Of a stretch of DNA of 64,000 nucleotides, positions 1 to 14,407 are shown piece by piece. The first letter of the stretch is position 1, and each line of letters starts with the position of its first letter. The DNA is from Petrolisthes cinctipes (lineage: Eukaryota; Arthropoda; Malacostraca; Decapoda; Porcellanidae), in assembly GCA_033782935.1 (NCBI GenBank), contig JAWQEG010000634.1, positions 1 to 64,000 of the forward strand, written 5' to 3'. Under the pieces are notes generated by a model, which did no database searches, was not told where the DNA came from, and saw nothing but the letters and a program-made list of their open reading frames with translations. The position numbers and the translations under genes were made by a program.

Positions 1-97
1 ATAACAAAATACCGTTACCTTTAGGGACAATAAGAAAAAGGATTACGGTACTAAGAGAGAGAGAGAGGAGAGATTGTGAAAAGGATTATTACGGTAC

Positions 98-99
<2 letters not shown>

Positions 100-148
<49 letters not shown>
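100..148. repeat. (GA)n microsatellite
   Basis: An almost perfect GA dinucleotide tract; a shorter GA run precedes it at about 53-73. The two runs are separated by a duplicated phrase (aaggattayggtactaagag-like), so the locus looks like a small local duplication. Not coding. Confidence 0.95.
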
Positions 149-154
<6 letters not shown>

Positions 155-204
155 GATCAAGGAGCAGCACCAGAGGCACCACAACAAAGCAGTAGGACAG
201 CAGC

Positions 205-335
205 GCCTCTCACAACTGCTGCTGTCTCACTCACCCTTCCCTTTCCCTCCTACGACTGCTGCTGTCTCACTCACCCTTCCCTTTCCCTCCCACAACTGCT
301 GCTGTCTCACTCACCCATCCCTTTCCCTCTCTCAA
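205..335. repeat. Minisatellite, ~40 bp unit, three copies
   Basis: Three tandem copies of a unit containing actgctgctgtctcactcac followed by a CCCTT-rich segment. The plus-strand open frame across it (149-517) is low-complexity Ser/Pro/Leu translation and is not considered a gene. Confidence 0.8.
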
Positions 336-2040
336 CCACTTCCCTTCCTCCAAACTTTCCTCACTCACCCCTCCTATCCACTTCCCTTCATCAACTGCTG
401 CCTCCTTCCCCTTATGGTTCTCCCATAGACGTTTTTATTTCTATATTGAGAAAAATGAGGATTAGGCTAATGGCTGAGAACCCGATTACTATCCTCATAG
501 TAAAACAAAACAAGTGAGAGATCCAAAATCACGTCCAATTTCGTTAGCACATCCTACACTTCACAGGCCTCGTAGATTCTTAACAACTCCAAATGAATGG
601 TAAGTTAAGAGGAAGTGGGACGTGCATGTATCCCTGGCCAGACATAAAAGTTGGCGTGCAAGAAGGAAGGACAATGAACAGCCTGCAACTGACGCGACTT
701 TGTGTCCCGCGAGTGACCACAACACCTGTCAGGGGAGTCTAGCCTCTGGTCCACCTCTTGCTTCCTTCCTACCAACGCTACCTTTTTCTTCCTTCCTGCC
801 TGCCTGCCTGAATAATCCTTCCTTCTTACAAGCCTTTTACATTTGTTCTTTCTTTTTTTTGTTGCCATTTCCTTTCTACCAATCTACATCAGTTATACTT
901 TATTGTTTTCTTACCTTCCACTTTCTTTCTTCCTACATATTTCTTTCATTTCATATGTTTCCTTTGGCCTTCTCCCTCCCTTTTCTCCGAGGTTCAGATT
1001 GCAAGTAGGCTAGTTGGCAGCAGAAAATAGCCCCGACAACTTCAAAGACAAGACTCAATAAGGAAGGGGGAAAGAATAAAGCAGAGATGGAGAGTAGGAG
1101 ACAGAGAGGAATAAAAGGAAGACGGGAAGTATTGACGAAAGAACAGCGACCGTTGTGTGTGTAGAGGTGGGGGGGGGGGGGGACTCCATATACAACTCTA
1201 CGGTGGCTGCGTGAAGGGTTTTACTATACGGTACACTCTCGCCCAGAAGTTGGTTAACTCTGCCAGCCAGCCATTGCTTCCCTGGCTGCTTCAGAAGTTT
1301 ATGATTGTCTCAGTGCCAACCAGAATATGACGATACAAATTAATCTAACGGTTCAAAACTGGTTGGTGGAGTTAAGAAAGAATTGAACGTACTTTTAAAT
1401 ATCTTATCAGACCTTGGGATTTACACAGAACTCTGAGGCAGATAAGAACGAGGTTTTAAGGTCACTCTTGACGGACACTTTCCAATAGTTTACTTTCCGT
1501 ATGTCTTGACGCTTTGTTTTCAGCAAACAGACATTGGGACAGAGAGGGAAAGCATGTCTGGTCAATTAAAAGCGCTGCAAGTAAGACCTCAAACATTTCA
1601 TTATACACTAGGCCTATACCAGGGCACTTGGGCCCCTCACATTTTTCATACAGGTTGAGTAATAGAGAGGGATATACATACGGAGGAGAAGGGAGGGTAT
1701 GAAGAGAAGAGAATCAGGTAAGATGATAAACTGGGGGACGAAAAGAGAGAAGGTACGTAAGGAGGGAAAACTGGAAGCAAAATTGGAAACTTGAAAGTGA
1801 AGACAAGGAGTGTAGGAATATGACAAGGATGAAGTGAAGGAAGAAGACTGATATAAAGGCTATAAGAGAGAAGACGCAGGAAAAAGTGGAGGAAGGGAAA
1901 GTTAAGAAAGGAGGAAGCAACACACAGAGACGAGGTTAGGAAGGAGAGGCATACGGGAAGGTGAACCAGAGGAAGCAGTAAAGAGGATGGCGGAAACACA
2001 TACGCAAGGAGATGGGGAGGAAGAAACACAGAAAGCAAGT
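336..2040. other. Non-coding, no gene recognised
   Basis: Pyrimidine-rich then purine-rich low-complexity sequence. It includes a G-run at about 1169-1182 and a long GA-rich stretch at 1640-2040. Open frames here are compositional artefacts with no domain. It probably lies in the first intron of the CELF-like gene at 13,953-14,406 (inference). Confidence 0.6.
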
Positions 2041-2074
2041 ATAGGCTAGGCTAGGCTAGGAGGGAGTGTACAGA

Positions 2075-2140
2075 GAGGAGGAGGAGGAGGAGGAGGAGGA
2101 GGAGGAGGAGGAGGAGGAGGAGGAGGAGGAGGAGGAGGAG
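2075..2140. repeat. (GAG)n trinucleotide microsatellite
   Basis: More than 20 uninterrupted GAG/GGA triplets. Read on the minus strand it gives a polyproline frame, which has no flanking domain and is treated as an artefact. Confidence 0.95.
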
Positions 2141-2470
2141 TAGAGGACAGGAAGCAGGGAAGACACAACAAGAAGTGAGAAGTATAAGGTGGAGGTGTAA
2201 ATACTACGATGCAAAGAGGATACTGGAGTAGAAGGAGATGTACAGTCGGCAGCAGAAGTCGTGTCGCCTCACTTAGAGTTTCTTGAAGGATAACATAAAG
2301 GATAATCATGGAACCAATACATTCACCACCAACACAGAATTACAACATCCAGGGGGCAAATTAGTAAACTACTCTGGGCTTTCATTTTACAAGCCTGTGA
2401 AGCTTATATTTCCATACTTATATTTCATGACTTGGTAGATGTGGCGACACGACTTTTGCCACCGACAGTA

Positions 2471-2645
2471 CAGTCACGAGCCAGAATAATTAGTATCCAG
2501 GTGTGTTTCGAATAGCCTGATGGAGTATTGAACGAGCACCAGCCAAGTTTGAGACAGGATAAGCTTTGTAATTGGTTCACAGATTGGTATGACAGATTAT
2601 TCGAAACTTCAACAAGACCTGGATACTTATTATGGGTCATGACTG
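2471..2645. mobile_element. Tc1/mariner-type MITE, family A copy 1
   Basis: The ends are inverted repeats (CAGTCACGAGCC at the left, GGGTCATGACTG at the right), extending inward to a shared GTATCCAG motif. Both ends are flanked by TA (2469-2470 and 2646-2647), the target duplication expected of Tc1/mariner elements. A related 170 bp copy sits at 10,870-11,039. Non-autonomous, no ORF. Confidence 0.8.
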
Positions 2646-2896
2646 TACTCCAAGATAATAAAAATAGCAAGTAGATTTTGCCAACCCAGATGATACCCGG
2701 AATCCAATTTTGAGGGTCCTGGCTCATGGATTAGTATCGGTATAGATGTTGTAGGACATCTGTAGGAAAGGACGGAAGAGGAAACAGGTGAGTGAAATGG
2801 GAGGAATGATGAGAAAGAATGGGGAGCAACAGAATGGGAGAAAATGAGTGAAACCGTAGATAATTGAAACTAATTGAAAGGAGTAGAAAAAAAAAA

Positions 2897-3026
<130 letters not shown>

Positions 3027-3304
3027 GCCACGACTTGTTCATTCGCCAGCTGGCTACGTCCACACACTTTGCCCTACTTCGAACTCCTTACTCTTTTCCT
3101 CTAAAAAAAAAAAAACTACTTATTCGAATATTTTTTTCTTTTTCAGGCTTTCATCACGCAGGCACCCCCCCCCCCCCTCTCTCTCTCTCTCATACACACG
3201 CAATTTTGACCAATGTGTAATGCTTTTAATGAACTAAAATACCATACACCCTCTTGACTCTGTAAGAATCGAGGGTCGGGGTATATCATCATGCATGACA
3301 TTAA

Positions 3305-3452
3305 GGGACCCTGTGTTGTAGACAGAAAATTGGAGGTTAGTGAGTCCTTCAAATATTGCCACGAAACACCACCTATATTGAAGGAGCTTGTTTCGTGGCA
3401 TAGTCAGGAGGAATCAGAAGCCACCAAGTCTCGTACACGATCTCAGGGTCCC
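3305..3452. mobile_element. MITE family C copy 1
   Basis: About 148 bp bounded by inverted repeats GGGACCCTG and CAGGGTCCC. An internal stretch (gaaaattggaggt, gagtccttcaaatattg) recurs in a diverged copy at about 11,275-11,419. No ORF. Confidence 0.65.
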
Positions 3453-3459
3453 TACACTC

Positions 3460-4050
3460 ACTACCTTTAATATCAAACTAATCCCAAGAAGTTTGGTGTA
3501 TACATTTTTATATATTGATTAAATTTTACAGTTACCCTTTCCTCGTCTATCTATTTCCTTTTATCTGTCAACGAACCAATCTCTTCCCTCCATCTATATA
3601 TCTTTTCTCTATAATTATGTATCCACCGTAGCTATATATTACTGTAAATCTTTCTTCTATCCATCTAACAACACCTCATGATCAACACTGTCTGTTCTTC
3701 ATATGTAGGCTAGGCATGTTCACATTTCTACAATAAGTACCAGAAGTCCAGTGTTCATATAGGCTAGTTCCCACATTTATATCTGCAAGCGATGATTAAC
3801 CCACCACACCTTTTCGTATATCCACTCTCTCCATAAACAATTTTTAATCTCTATCGGTGTGTATGTGTGTGTGTGTGTACGTGGTGGCTAAACCGTGGAG
3901 CTCATCTGTTTCCCATCTGTCTGGCTGGACTGTTTACTCTTGCATCAGGATATCGTTACCAGCCTGCACTATCGCACCAGCGGTCTGCCCTCACCCTCAC
4001 CCTCATCTGGTTTGGTCTGGCCTACCCCTCTCTCTTTCTCTCTCTTTCTC
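3460..4050. other. Non-coding, no gene recognised
   Basis: AT-rich single-copy-looking sequence followed by a short GT run. No domain-bearing frame or RNA motif seen. Confidence 0.6.
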
Positions 4051-4052
4051 AA

Positions 4053-4059
4053 CCACACA

Positions 4060-4120
<61 letters not shown>

Positions 4121-4152
4121 CTCTCTCTCTCTCTCAACCACACACACACACA

Positions 4153-4238
<86 letters not shown>
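4053..4238. repeat. Compound (CA)n(CT)n microsatellite
   Basis: Alternating blocks of CA, CT, CA and a long CT tract of about 85 bp. Long frames crossing this block are simple-sequence translations. Confidence 0.95.
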
Positions 4239-4240
<2 letters not shown>

Positions 4241-6220
4241 ATTTACGCCAGTCCGTTCCCTTATATCTCCCACCCTTTCCTCCCTCCCTACTTGTTCTCT
4301 TCCCTTCAATGCATGCATCTGTCTCTTCATTTCTTCCATGCATTTTATCTATTTCCTTTCCAACCTTTCCTATTCCCCTCCTTCCCCTGAGTACTTGTTT
4401 CCATCCCTTTGTTTCCGACTCTTTCTCTTCATACTTTCTTGATCTATCTCCTATTCATCCATTTCACACTAGCCTACTCCCTCCAATTTCCCTTCCCTCC
4501 GTTTTTACCTCTCGCTCTCATCCTCCCTTTCCCTCTATATTCAATTCCACGGTTCTACCTCTTATTCAATGGGTTTTCTCTTTCTCATATATTATAACCC
4601 GATGGTGCAGCGGATTTTGAATTAAAACGCACAACCCCAAAACAGTTTCCCAGTTTTATTCCGCTAATAGCCTTACCGGGGCGAGCGGCGGCCAGTGACA
4701 AGTTTGCATTTAATAATATTATGATACGTATCTTTCTATCTCTGAAAGGTTACAGCCAGAGCTACAAGATTAAGTTACCTCGTTGTTTTGACAGTCCCAT
4801 GTTTCTATAATCGATGAGAAAAGATATAAAAATATAATACTCTCTTTTTCAAATTTTTCATAGAGTTTAGTATTTCTGTTTTCATTTTTCTCCCGGTCTT
4901 GTATAGGAGATGATGCGAGTACAAACAAAACATTGATGATAATTCGTAAGGTACATGAGACTTTTTTTATATCAAAAATTACGACAAACAACTCATCTAT
5001 AGTCATCTATATAATTATATGGTATGTTTCTTTCTAGTCACATACAACCCCGGTACAACAAATAAAGTACTTCATGCAACGCTCTAGACATTGTTTACAC
5101 TATTTTTGATCTGGGAAAGTTAGATAATAAACATGTGTCGCCAAATATAAGTGTACAGCGAGGTATATTAAAAAATGGACACAAATCAAAGTTAAATGTA
5201 GCTTCCTCTTTTTTGTATGTGTGTGTGTGTGTGAGTTGTTGATAATGATGTAACGTTCAATGTGTGGTGTTGACCTTAGGAGAGATGGGTGGGTCCGTGA
5301 GGGTTCAGGAGAAAGGAGTAGCCTCGGCTGTTGTACCGTAGCGTCCAATGAGTGTACCATAAGACCACCATTTTTACCCAATAACTCGGATTACAGACTC
5401 GCCCCTCCTCCTAAATCCTCATTAACCGGCTTTATTGCTGGGACCTCAGTGTCCCTCCCTGCTGACCAGCCGTGTGGGAGGCCACGACAACCTGCCACAC
5501 CGCATATTCCCCAAATGTACTCGGTTGGATGAATGAACTAATGTAATGTGTGGGAGGCCAAGATATACTGCCAATGTGTAAATTAACCTTTAATCCCTGT
5601 ACAAAACCATACGATTTTTCTTGTTTTGGGAAAACATTCTTAAGGTATAATATATATATCATACAGGGTACAAAACCTGTCAAGCAACTGCCTACAATTA
5701 ACGATAAGGCTGTCGCAACGATTATACACATTTCAGAGAAACATCTTATCACTCAAATGTTGAAAGCAGCTTATGCCTGGTTAAGTTGGAATGGGCTACG
5801 GTATAATTATCCTAGTATGCTTACTGACGTCAGATACATAATCGTATAGTAAGGTACCATACGACCAACAGTCTATTTCATTTCATCATGCCACCTGCGC
5901 TCCTCCATCTTATTCCATTAAATAATTTTCACTCTCCCTTCTCTTCCCAAGCTAGATCTACTCTTTCTACAGTCACTCTTGTCTCCTCAGTCTGTTACTC
6001 CCCTCACTTTTTTCCCTCTTCTTTCTTCCTTGTAAGTGTTTCAAGTGGTAAGACATAACTTATGAGACCTAATCTAAGCTCACATCAAGACCCTCCGAGG
6101 CGCCAGACCTTACGTGACTCCAGCCTGTGTATCACCACCTTCTGACATACTGGCATACCTTACCATAATAAACCCCATTCAATCCTTCACACGAATTAGG
6201 AGTACCGGTAACACTGACCA

Positions 6221-6221
<1 letters not shown>
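4239..6221. other. Non-coding, no gene recognised
   Basis: Mostly AT-rich with a C/T-rich opening part. Several 60-100 codon open frames occur on both strands but none shows a recognisable domain, coding composition or paired splice sites. Confidence 0.6.

Positions 6222-6279
<58 letters not shown>
6222..6279. repeat. (CT)n microsatellite
   Basis: An uninterrupted CT tract about 45 bp before a long TA tract. Confidence 0.95.
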
Positions 6280-6280
<1 letters not shown>

Positions 6281-6322
6281 GTAAAAATAAGTAATAATAC
6301 CAATATACCCTTGTTGCTATAA

Positions 6323-8200
<1,878 letters not shown>

Positions 8201-8205
8201 CACTC

Positions 8206-8521
8206 CTGTTTCCTTCCCTACACACACACACACACACACACACACCTCAGCTTCCTTCCCTACACACACATACACACACACACACCTCAGCTTCCTTCCC
8301 TACACGAACACGCATCGTACCCTACAACACACGCACACACACAACTCTGCGTCATCCCCAACACGAACACGCAATCCCTACACAAGCACACACACACAAA
8401 ATTCCTCTGCTTCATAACCCCCCTACACAAACACACATCATATCGTACCTTACAACACACACACACACACCACGCGTCTGCTTCCTCCTCTACACTAACA
8501 CGCATCGTACTTTACAATCAC

Positions 8522-8566
<45 letters not shown>

Positions 8567-8570
8567 GTCT
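8206..8570. repeat. Minisatellite built on CA repeats
   Basis: Imperfect units combining a CTTCCTTCCCTACAC-like phrase with runs of CA, drifting along the array (variants such as cacgaacacgcatcgtac) and ending in a pure CA tract of about 45 bp. Thr-His rich frames across it are artefacts. Confidence 0.85.
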
Positions 8571-9230
8571 TTGGCTTCCCACAGCAACAAGAAAAGATGA
8601 CGCGGCACTTGATTACCCGGACTCAAGCCTGACACGCAGAGAGACGTCTAATCCTTACTAATGAGGACCACGAGGCTACTAATGACTCCATCCCTCTCCA
8701 TTACCTGCTCAACACAGACTCACACACACAGTAATTAATTCCATTCCTTGGTGACGTCATATTAACTTTTGTGTGTGTGTGTGTGTGTATGTGTTCAATG
8801 TGATGCTGGATGTCAAAGTATATTTTTCCATGCACCTCATAGGCCTAATTATTTTCCTTGCCTCGAGTCATTCACTTCATGAATTCTTGTATTTCATGAT
8901 ATGGTACTCTTTTAAATTTACCGAGTAGGTCAATATATATATTTCATTAGGCAATATCTATGTTCTCCTTGGCCTGCTGATTAATCTGCACTCATTCATT
9001 CGTCACTTCACTACCGTAGGCCTATACCGTATCAGTTTCCACTCAAAGTACTGTACAATATTTACTGAATGCAATGTTCAAAAAAATGTGTGTACAGTAC
9101 TATTTATAAACAGTACTGATATATATACATTATATGAAAATAGCCTTACCCGAGTCAATGTTCTACCTGCAACCCGTAACTTTGTGCTAGGATATTTGTC
9201 GCTTTCTTGTTTCCCCGTTCGTAAACATTC

Positions 9231-9232
<2 letters not shown>

Positions 9233-9279
<47 letters not shown>
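9233..9279. repeat. (CT)n microsatellite
   Basis: CT tract with one TTT interruption. A shorter CT tract follows at about 9,821-9,853. Confidence 0.9.
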
Positions 9280-9282
<3 letters not shown>

Positions 9283-9814
9283 CTAACCCGACTGCTGGCT
9301 AGAGTTAAATCAATTACACAACTCCTCCTCCTCTTGCTGCCAATCTACAATATTTAACTGTGAATGTTAGGGTAGCCTGCAGCCCGGACTTATAGAGTTG
9401 TCATCAACACGAGGTTCACCAATGCAACTGATTCCTCTTGGTCTGCAAAGTCAATAATAAGGCTGTCCAACTGATCCTTATGAGCCTGCAAAGTCGTAAT
9501 CAACATTGACTAACCAATGCAACTTATTCCACTGTGTATGCAAAAATCATGATTATCGCCACGAACACAAGGTTGTCCAAATAAATCCACACTGAGATTG
9601 TCTTCTTCACACGCCAAATAGTCTTATTGTCTCCTTATGTGTTTGTGTACGTGTCGTCAAGCCTGTGCAAAGGGTTAGGCTAGTAATAATATGGGCCAGG
9701 TCGCGTGCCCCTCCGCCGCACGCAGAGGTTCACTCTATCCTGTCTGGCTGTACGGTACGGTACGTCTGTCTGTCGCTTTGTCCATTAATTACTCCAACAC
9801 ACTCCCCTTCTCAA

Positions 9815-9854
<40 letters not shown>

Positions 9855-9856
<2 letters not shown>

Positions 9857-10310
9857 CTAGTGCTATCTTCCACCACCACCATCATCCTATTTTCCTACCA
9901 CCACAACAATCCCACTTTCATCCCACGCCCGTCCTTCCCTCTCGATAACCCCACAACAAACCTACTTCCTACCTCCCCTTAGGCTATCCCTCTTCTCCAC
10001 CATCACCCTCCCACCGCTCTCCACTATGCAGCACTCTACTACTTCCTACTAACAACCACCATCACTTTACCACCCCTCCAGCACCCTGACCCAACCCCTC
10101 CACTACCTCACCTCCTCACTCAGCCACCCTCCTCTTATCCTACCAGGCCCCCAATACCCCCTCTCCCACTCATCCTCCTCTTACCCTACCCAATCCCCAA
10201 CACTACACTTACCCTACTCCGACCCCAATACCCCCTCACCCACCAACCCACCCACCCCCGCCTCACTGACCTAATGTCCCACTCTTCTCCCCCAACTCAC
10301 ACTCTCTGAT
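9855..10310. repeat. C/CCA-rich low-complexity block
   Basis: Strand-asymmetric, cytosine-rich sequence with many CCACC and CCCTC words; no gene recognised. Confidence 0.6.
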
Positions 10311-10361
10311 AATAATATTTATACAATTCCTTAATTAAAGCAATATATGAAGCTCTCTTTC

Positions 10362-10546
10362 TAGTCCTATTTCAGTACCTCCTAGTCCTATTTCAGTATC
10401 TCCTGGTCCCATTTCAGTATCACCTATGTACCATATCAGTATCTCCTCTTCATATTTCAGTACCTCCTAGTGACTAGTCCCTTATCAATATCTCCTAGCC
10501 CCATTTCAGTATATCCTAGTCCCATTTCAGTAACTTCTAGTCCCAC
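10362..10546. repeat. Minisatellite, ~22 bp unit, about eight copies
   Basis: Repeating phrase of the form ctagtcccatttcagtatct, with substitutions accumulating from copy to copy. Confidence 0.8.
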
Positions 10547-10869
10547 CAAAACTAACCTAAATCAACCCAATTCACCTCCACAAAGCTATCTCAACAATAA
10601 TTGGCTATCATCTATGACTGCGTTGTGATGACTAAACACGAAAGCATATAGAGAAAATTTATATATTGTAAATAATTACCGGTAAGAAAAATATAATGCT
10701 AGGTATATATATAATGCGTCAGATATTTTCCATACTGCATTTTCAAGATATTATACAGTATAAACGAGAGACTTCCTGGTTGACACCCGATGTAGCCCGA
10801 CTTCCATATTGAACAGGCTGGCAATCACTGGTAACTCTTCTGTTACCACAAGTACAAGTACTGTACGTA

Positions 10870-11039
10870 CACTCGCAATCCAAAATTTGTATCCAGTCTT
10901 GTTGAAGTTTCGAAACATTTGACATACTAGTGAACCAATTACAACGCTTATCCACTTTCATATTTGCTTGAGCTCCCTTAATATTCGATCATGCAGGCTA
11001 TTCGAAGAAAGCCTGGATACATATTTTGGATTGCGAGTG
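10870..11039. mobile_element. Tc1/mariner-type MITE, family A copy 2
   Basis: Terminal inverted repeats CACTCGCAATCCAAAA and TTTTGGATTGCGAGTG, then GTATCCAG/CTGGATAC further in. TA dinucleotides flank both ends (10,868-10,869 and 11,040-11,041). Related in length and TIR layout to 2,471-2,645. Confidence 0.8.
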
Positions 11040-11274
11040 TACATACATAACATTATTTTTATGACGCTAACATACTGCAAAATATTTCGTGGTCCCTTAG
11101 CCTGGCTCACCACATTCCAAAACATATGCCAAGCATCCTCAATTATCACAATTTACAATAGATTATCCGATTCATTCCACTGCAATATTATACGTCAGGC
11201 GTGTGATGCTTTCGTTTGTGCGTAAAGCCAAATTTGGGAAAGTCATGATGTCTCCTCGAGATCGTTCGTTTAAG

Positions 11275-11419
11275 GGGACGATGATGTAATAGGAAAATTG
11301 GAGGTTTACCGAGTCCTTCAAATATTGACACGGAATATTTCCATGTTAAAGGAGCTCGTTTCCTAGCATTGTCAAAAGGCATCAGAAGTCTCCAATTTTC
11401 GCACACGATCACAGGGTCC
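11275..11419. mobile_element. MITE family C copy 2 (diverged)
   Basis: Shares gaaaattggaggt, gagtccttcaaatattg and a right-end acagggtcc with the element at 3,305-3,452. The left terminal repeat is eroded. Boundaries approximate. Confidence 0.55.
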
Positions 11420-11429
11420 GTGGCTGATA

Positions 11430-12140
11430 TGTTATTGAGAAATAATATTGAGCTCTGTAGGACGAATGCATATTGCACAATAATATTCCGTCAATATGTG
11501 TCCAAAATATTGAACGTGTAAGGGAAGCTTTAGTGAGAATGACAACGATTGTCTTATTATAAGTATTTACTGATTCGTTAACTGCAAGAACAATACGTTA
11601 ATTAACACCTTAAGTTACTTTGAGAAGGCGAAAAATACTATGGACTAGAACCTATTACTCCATCATCAATTGGCTGGCTGATAACGATAATTATCATGTT
11701 CTTAATTAAACTTGGCATCATGACTGCTGCAGAATATTGATATATTACGTAGGCTATTTTCACTTTTTATCCAATGATGAATGTTTCTCAGAGTCTTGTA
11801 CACCGTGAGTATTCCTTTGATAAACTCTTCTATGCATTGCACGTACTACGACTAAGCCAATATACTTAGAAAAAGTGAAAAATAAAAATACACCAACACA
11901 CTGCAAAGACCTCGCTGACTATTACATGAGTATTTGTAATTAAATGGTACAGTACGTGTCCCTATGAGACATTGCAAACTGGATTATTGTAATGCTTTCT
12001 AGTCTAGTGAAACGACAAAAATGTATCTCGAGCAAACTGCATGCGTTATCAAGCTTAAAAAAATATTAATTAACTCGCTGATAAATATTTTTATAGGCTC
12101 CTTTGACATAGCAGTTGAGTTCAGCCGTGAAGTTAGCTTA
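11430..12140. other. Non-coding, no gene recognised
   Basis: AT-rich sequence without a supported feature. Confidence 0.6.
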
Positions 12141-12330
12141 TTATAGGCAAGGATTCTAACACTGGGAGAAGGATAGGCCACTCAATGTTATTTTCGTGTC
12201 GTCGCTGTGTGTAAAGGCGCCAGCTGTTAGTGATTCCTGTTAGCCAGTAGGTGGCTCTGCTGTACCGCGACGTCCTAAACTCACAAAAAAAGTGGCCTAT
12301 CCTTCTCCCAGTAATAAAATCCTTATAATA
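12141..12330. mobile_element. MITE with ~40 bp terminal inverted repeats
   Basis: The left end contains CACTGGGAGAAGGATAGGCC and the right end GGCCTATCCTTCTCCCAG, the same sequence inverted; the similarity extends outward (ttataggcaaggatt versus aatccttataa). About 190 bp, no ORF. Confidence 0.75.
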
Positions 12331-13293
12331 GGGTAACCGTTTTCTATTAATTCTATTGTATTATTCGGTTATGCTTACAATCGTAAGTACTGTAAGATCT
12401 AGAAATGTTAAAAATTCCAATAATAATTTCTTAAACTGCGTAAATGCGCAATATCAGAAAATTTTACGCATGTAATTCAGTTTCAATTTCACGAGTCGAG
12501 CATCCATTTAGTATGTCGATTAGGCTAGAAAAGAGGACTTCCAAAATCACCGTTGTTATCTATATTCTTTCGATGAAAGGCAACGATTTTAATTAGAGCA
12601 TAATCTTCCTTCTTATTGGAACCGTATACCAACATATAAATACTGTAGTAAACACTACAATTTCGCGTTTCCCCAGAAAGGAGTTAGCCTACCGATTATT
12701 ACTTGAACACTTTAGAAATCCTAGAATATCCGTGCGCTACTTTAAATAATACCAAACTTCTTACGATCACGAATTATTGATCTAACTTGAATTGATGTTA
12801 TAGTAAATCTGAGAAATAGGAAGAAAAAGAGGAGCTTTCTTCGACTGCAAACATGGCTTACACAGTCCCGAAGCCTGAACCGCATTTAACGTTACGGTCA
12901 CGTCATAGTATAGCCTACTCTTATCCTTCAATATTTCACAACAATACTTACAAACACAAGGGAAAGAATAACGCCTTCTTTTGTGTACATATTTCATCTC
13001 CTAAGTGAGGTTGTAAAAATAGTTACAAGTGTTCGTTTTGATATCATTACTATTGGCTATGATAATTTATTTGTCCATTAGGCTACACCAAACTTCGTAT
13101 GATTTGCGTATAATGCAGGTCCCTGTAGGTCACAATATAAGAATTTTAACACAAATATATATACTTCAGATGAAAATGCACTAAAAAAAATTAATTGCGA
13201 TAACAGTGATTACATTGGCGTGAACCATAGAAGAGATAGATGACAAATTAGAGGACTATAAATATTTTCTGAATCTATTATGCCAGTCCGATG

Positions 13294-13296
<3 letters not shown>
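12331..13296. other. Non-coding, no gene recognised
   Basis: AT-rich sequence; nothing supported. Confidence 0.6.

Positions 13297-13328
<32 letters not shown>
13297..13328. repeat. (TA)n microsatellite
   Basis: Short TA tract abutting the MITE at 13,329. Confidence 0.85.
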
Positions 13329-13331
<3 letters not shown>

Positions 13332-13469
13332 CAAAAGTCCTGCAACCTGGTGAATAAAAGCGAGCCATTGGAGTGAATTTTATGAACCAATATTGCAGAG
13401 ACCAACAGTTATAGTTTCGGATCATTTTTCGAAGCCATCTCATTGGAAGGTGTTGCAGGACTATTGACC
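13329..13469. mobile_element. MITE family B copy 1
   Basis: Inverted ends GGTCAAAAGTCCTGCAAC and GTTGCAGGACTATTGACC differ at one position. A related element lies at 22,931-23,060. About 140 bp, no ORF; flanking TA duplication not clear. Confidence 0.75.
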
Positions 13470-13952
13470 ATGACTGTATATATCATTGCATTAATCATTG
13501 ACACGCCAAGAAAGTATGGTTCGCTGGAACGAGCGAGAGAAAACTGACAGGTGACTGAGAGATACGTAGTGTTGGGAAAGGCCTTCTTTCTCCAGTGACC
13601 TAACAATGGGGGATGAAGTATCTGATATGTTGGGCAAAGATGTGCGTATATTGTTTATATGTTGATCAGTTAGCGTTATATATGTGTTTGAGTGTCAATG
13701 TATACATGAGCACGTGGTGTGTCTAAAGATAGTGGTGTGTGTATGTGTGTGCGACTGTGCGGGCCGTGTGTGTATGCAGTGTGCGCGCCAGTGGTACTAG
13801 CGGTGCATTTGGTGTGTTCTAAGCATTAAAGTGAGACATGTCATCGGTGACACGTTCTTCACTTTTAATCATGGGAAGTAGAGAAGCTAGGTTAGGCTAA
13901 TATACCCGTTAGATATAATATTGCGTGAGTCCTAGGAGTTGAAAATACAGAC

Positions 13953-14406
13953 CTTTGTGCATGCCGGTGAGTTTATCCTTGAGAACGGTGAACTCGTAGA
14001 TTTTGCCGAACTCGTCAAAGAGCGGGCGGAGATCCTTCTCTTCCATGTGCCTGGGAATCTGACCGATAAAGAGTTTGATGGCGTCGTGCTCCTTATGTGG
14101 TGGTGAGGCGGCGTGGTGGTGGCTAGCGTGACTTAGGGATGCTACCAGCTGCTGATGATGATGCTGTGACTGCTGTTGTTGTTGCTGCTGTGACTGTTGC
14201 TGAGGAGGATGTTGGTGGCCGCTGCCGGGGCTACCCGCGTGGCTCATCGGGCCGCCCGCGTGGCCGTTAAGGTGGGCGGCCGAAACACCGTTGACACCCA
14301 CCCCGTTGATAGCGGGCAGGTGATGCGGTGGGTATGAAGTGTCGATGAGGGCGTTGTGGTATGCGGCCATGTTGATCAGCATCGTGCCGTTGGTGAGGGA
14401 CGCCAC
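13953..14406 (-). CDS. CELF/Bruno-like RNA-binding protein, N-terminal exon
   Basis: This exon encodes the N-terminus and first part of RRM1 of a CUGBP/Elav-like (CELF) splicing and translation regulator. The diagnostic stretch is [20 protein letters not shown] (RNP2 = LFIGQI), followed by [20 protein letters not shown] and GMHK; family members continue GCAFLTY (RNP1). A GT donor follows GMHK at 13,952-13,951, consistent with a CELF exon boundary there. Before the RRM is a Gln/His-rich linker (about residues 75-100) and a Gly/Asn/Ala-rich segment. The N-terminus ASLTNG resembles ATLANG of vertebrate CELF4. No ATG lies at that position: the codon is GTG at 14,404-14,406, with an in-frame TGA upstream. 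The exon may therefore be entered by a splice acceptor (TCAG at about 14,408-14,411) or translation may start at the ATG at 14,380-14,382. Remaining exons must lie beyond the left edge. Which CELF paralogue is uncertain. Confidence 0.88.
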
Positions 14407-14407
14407 A

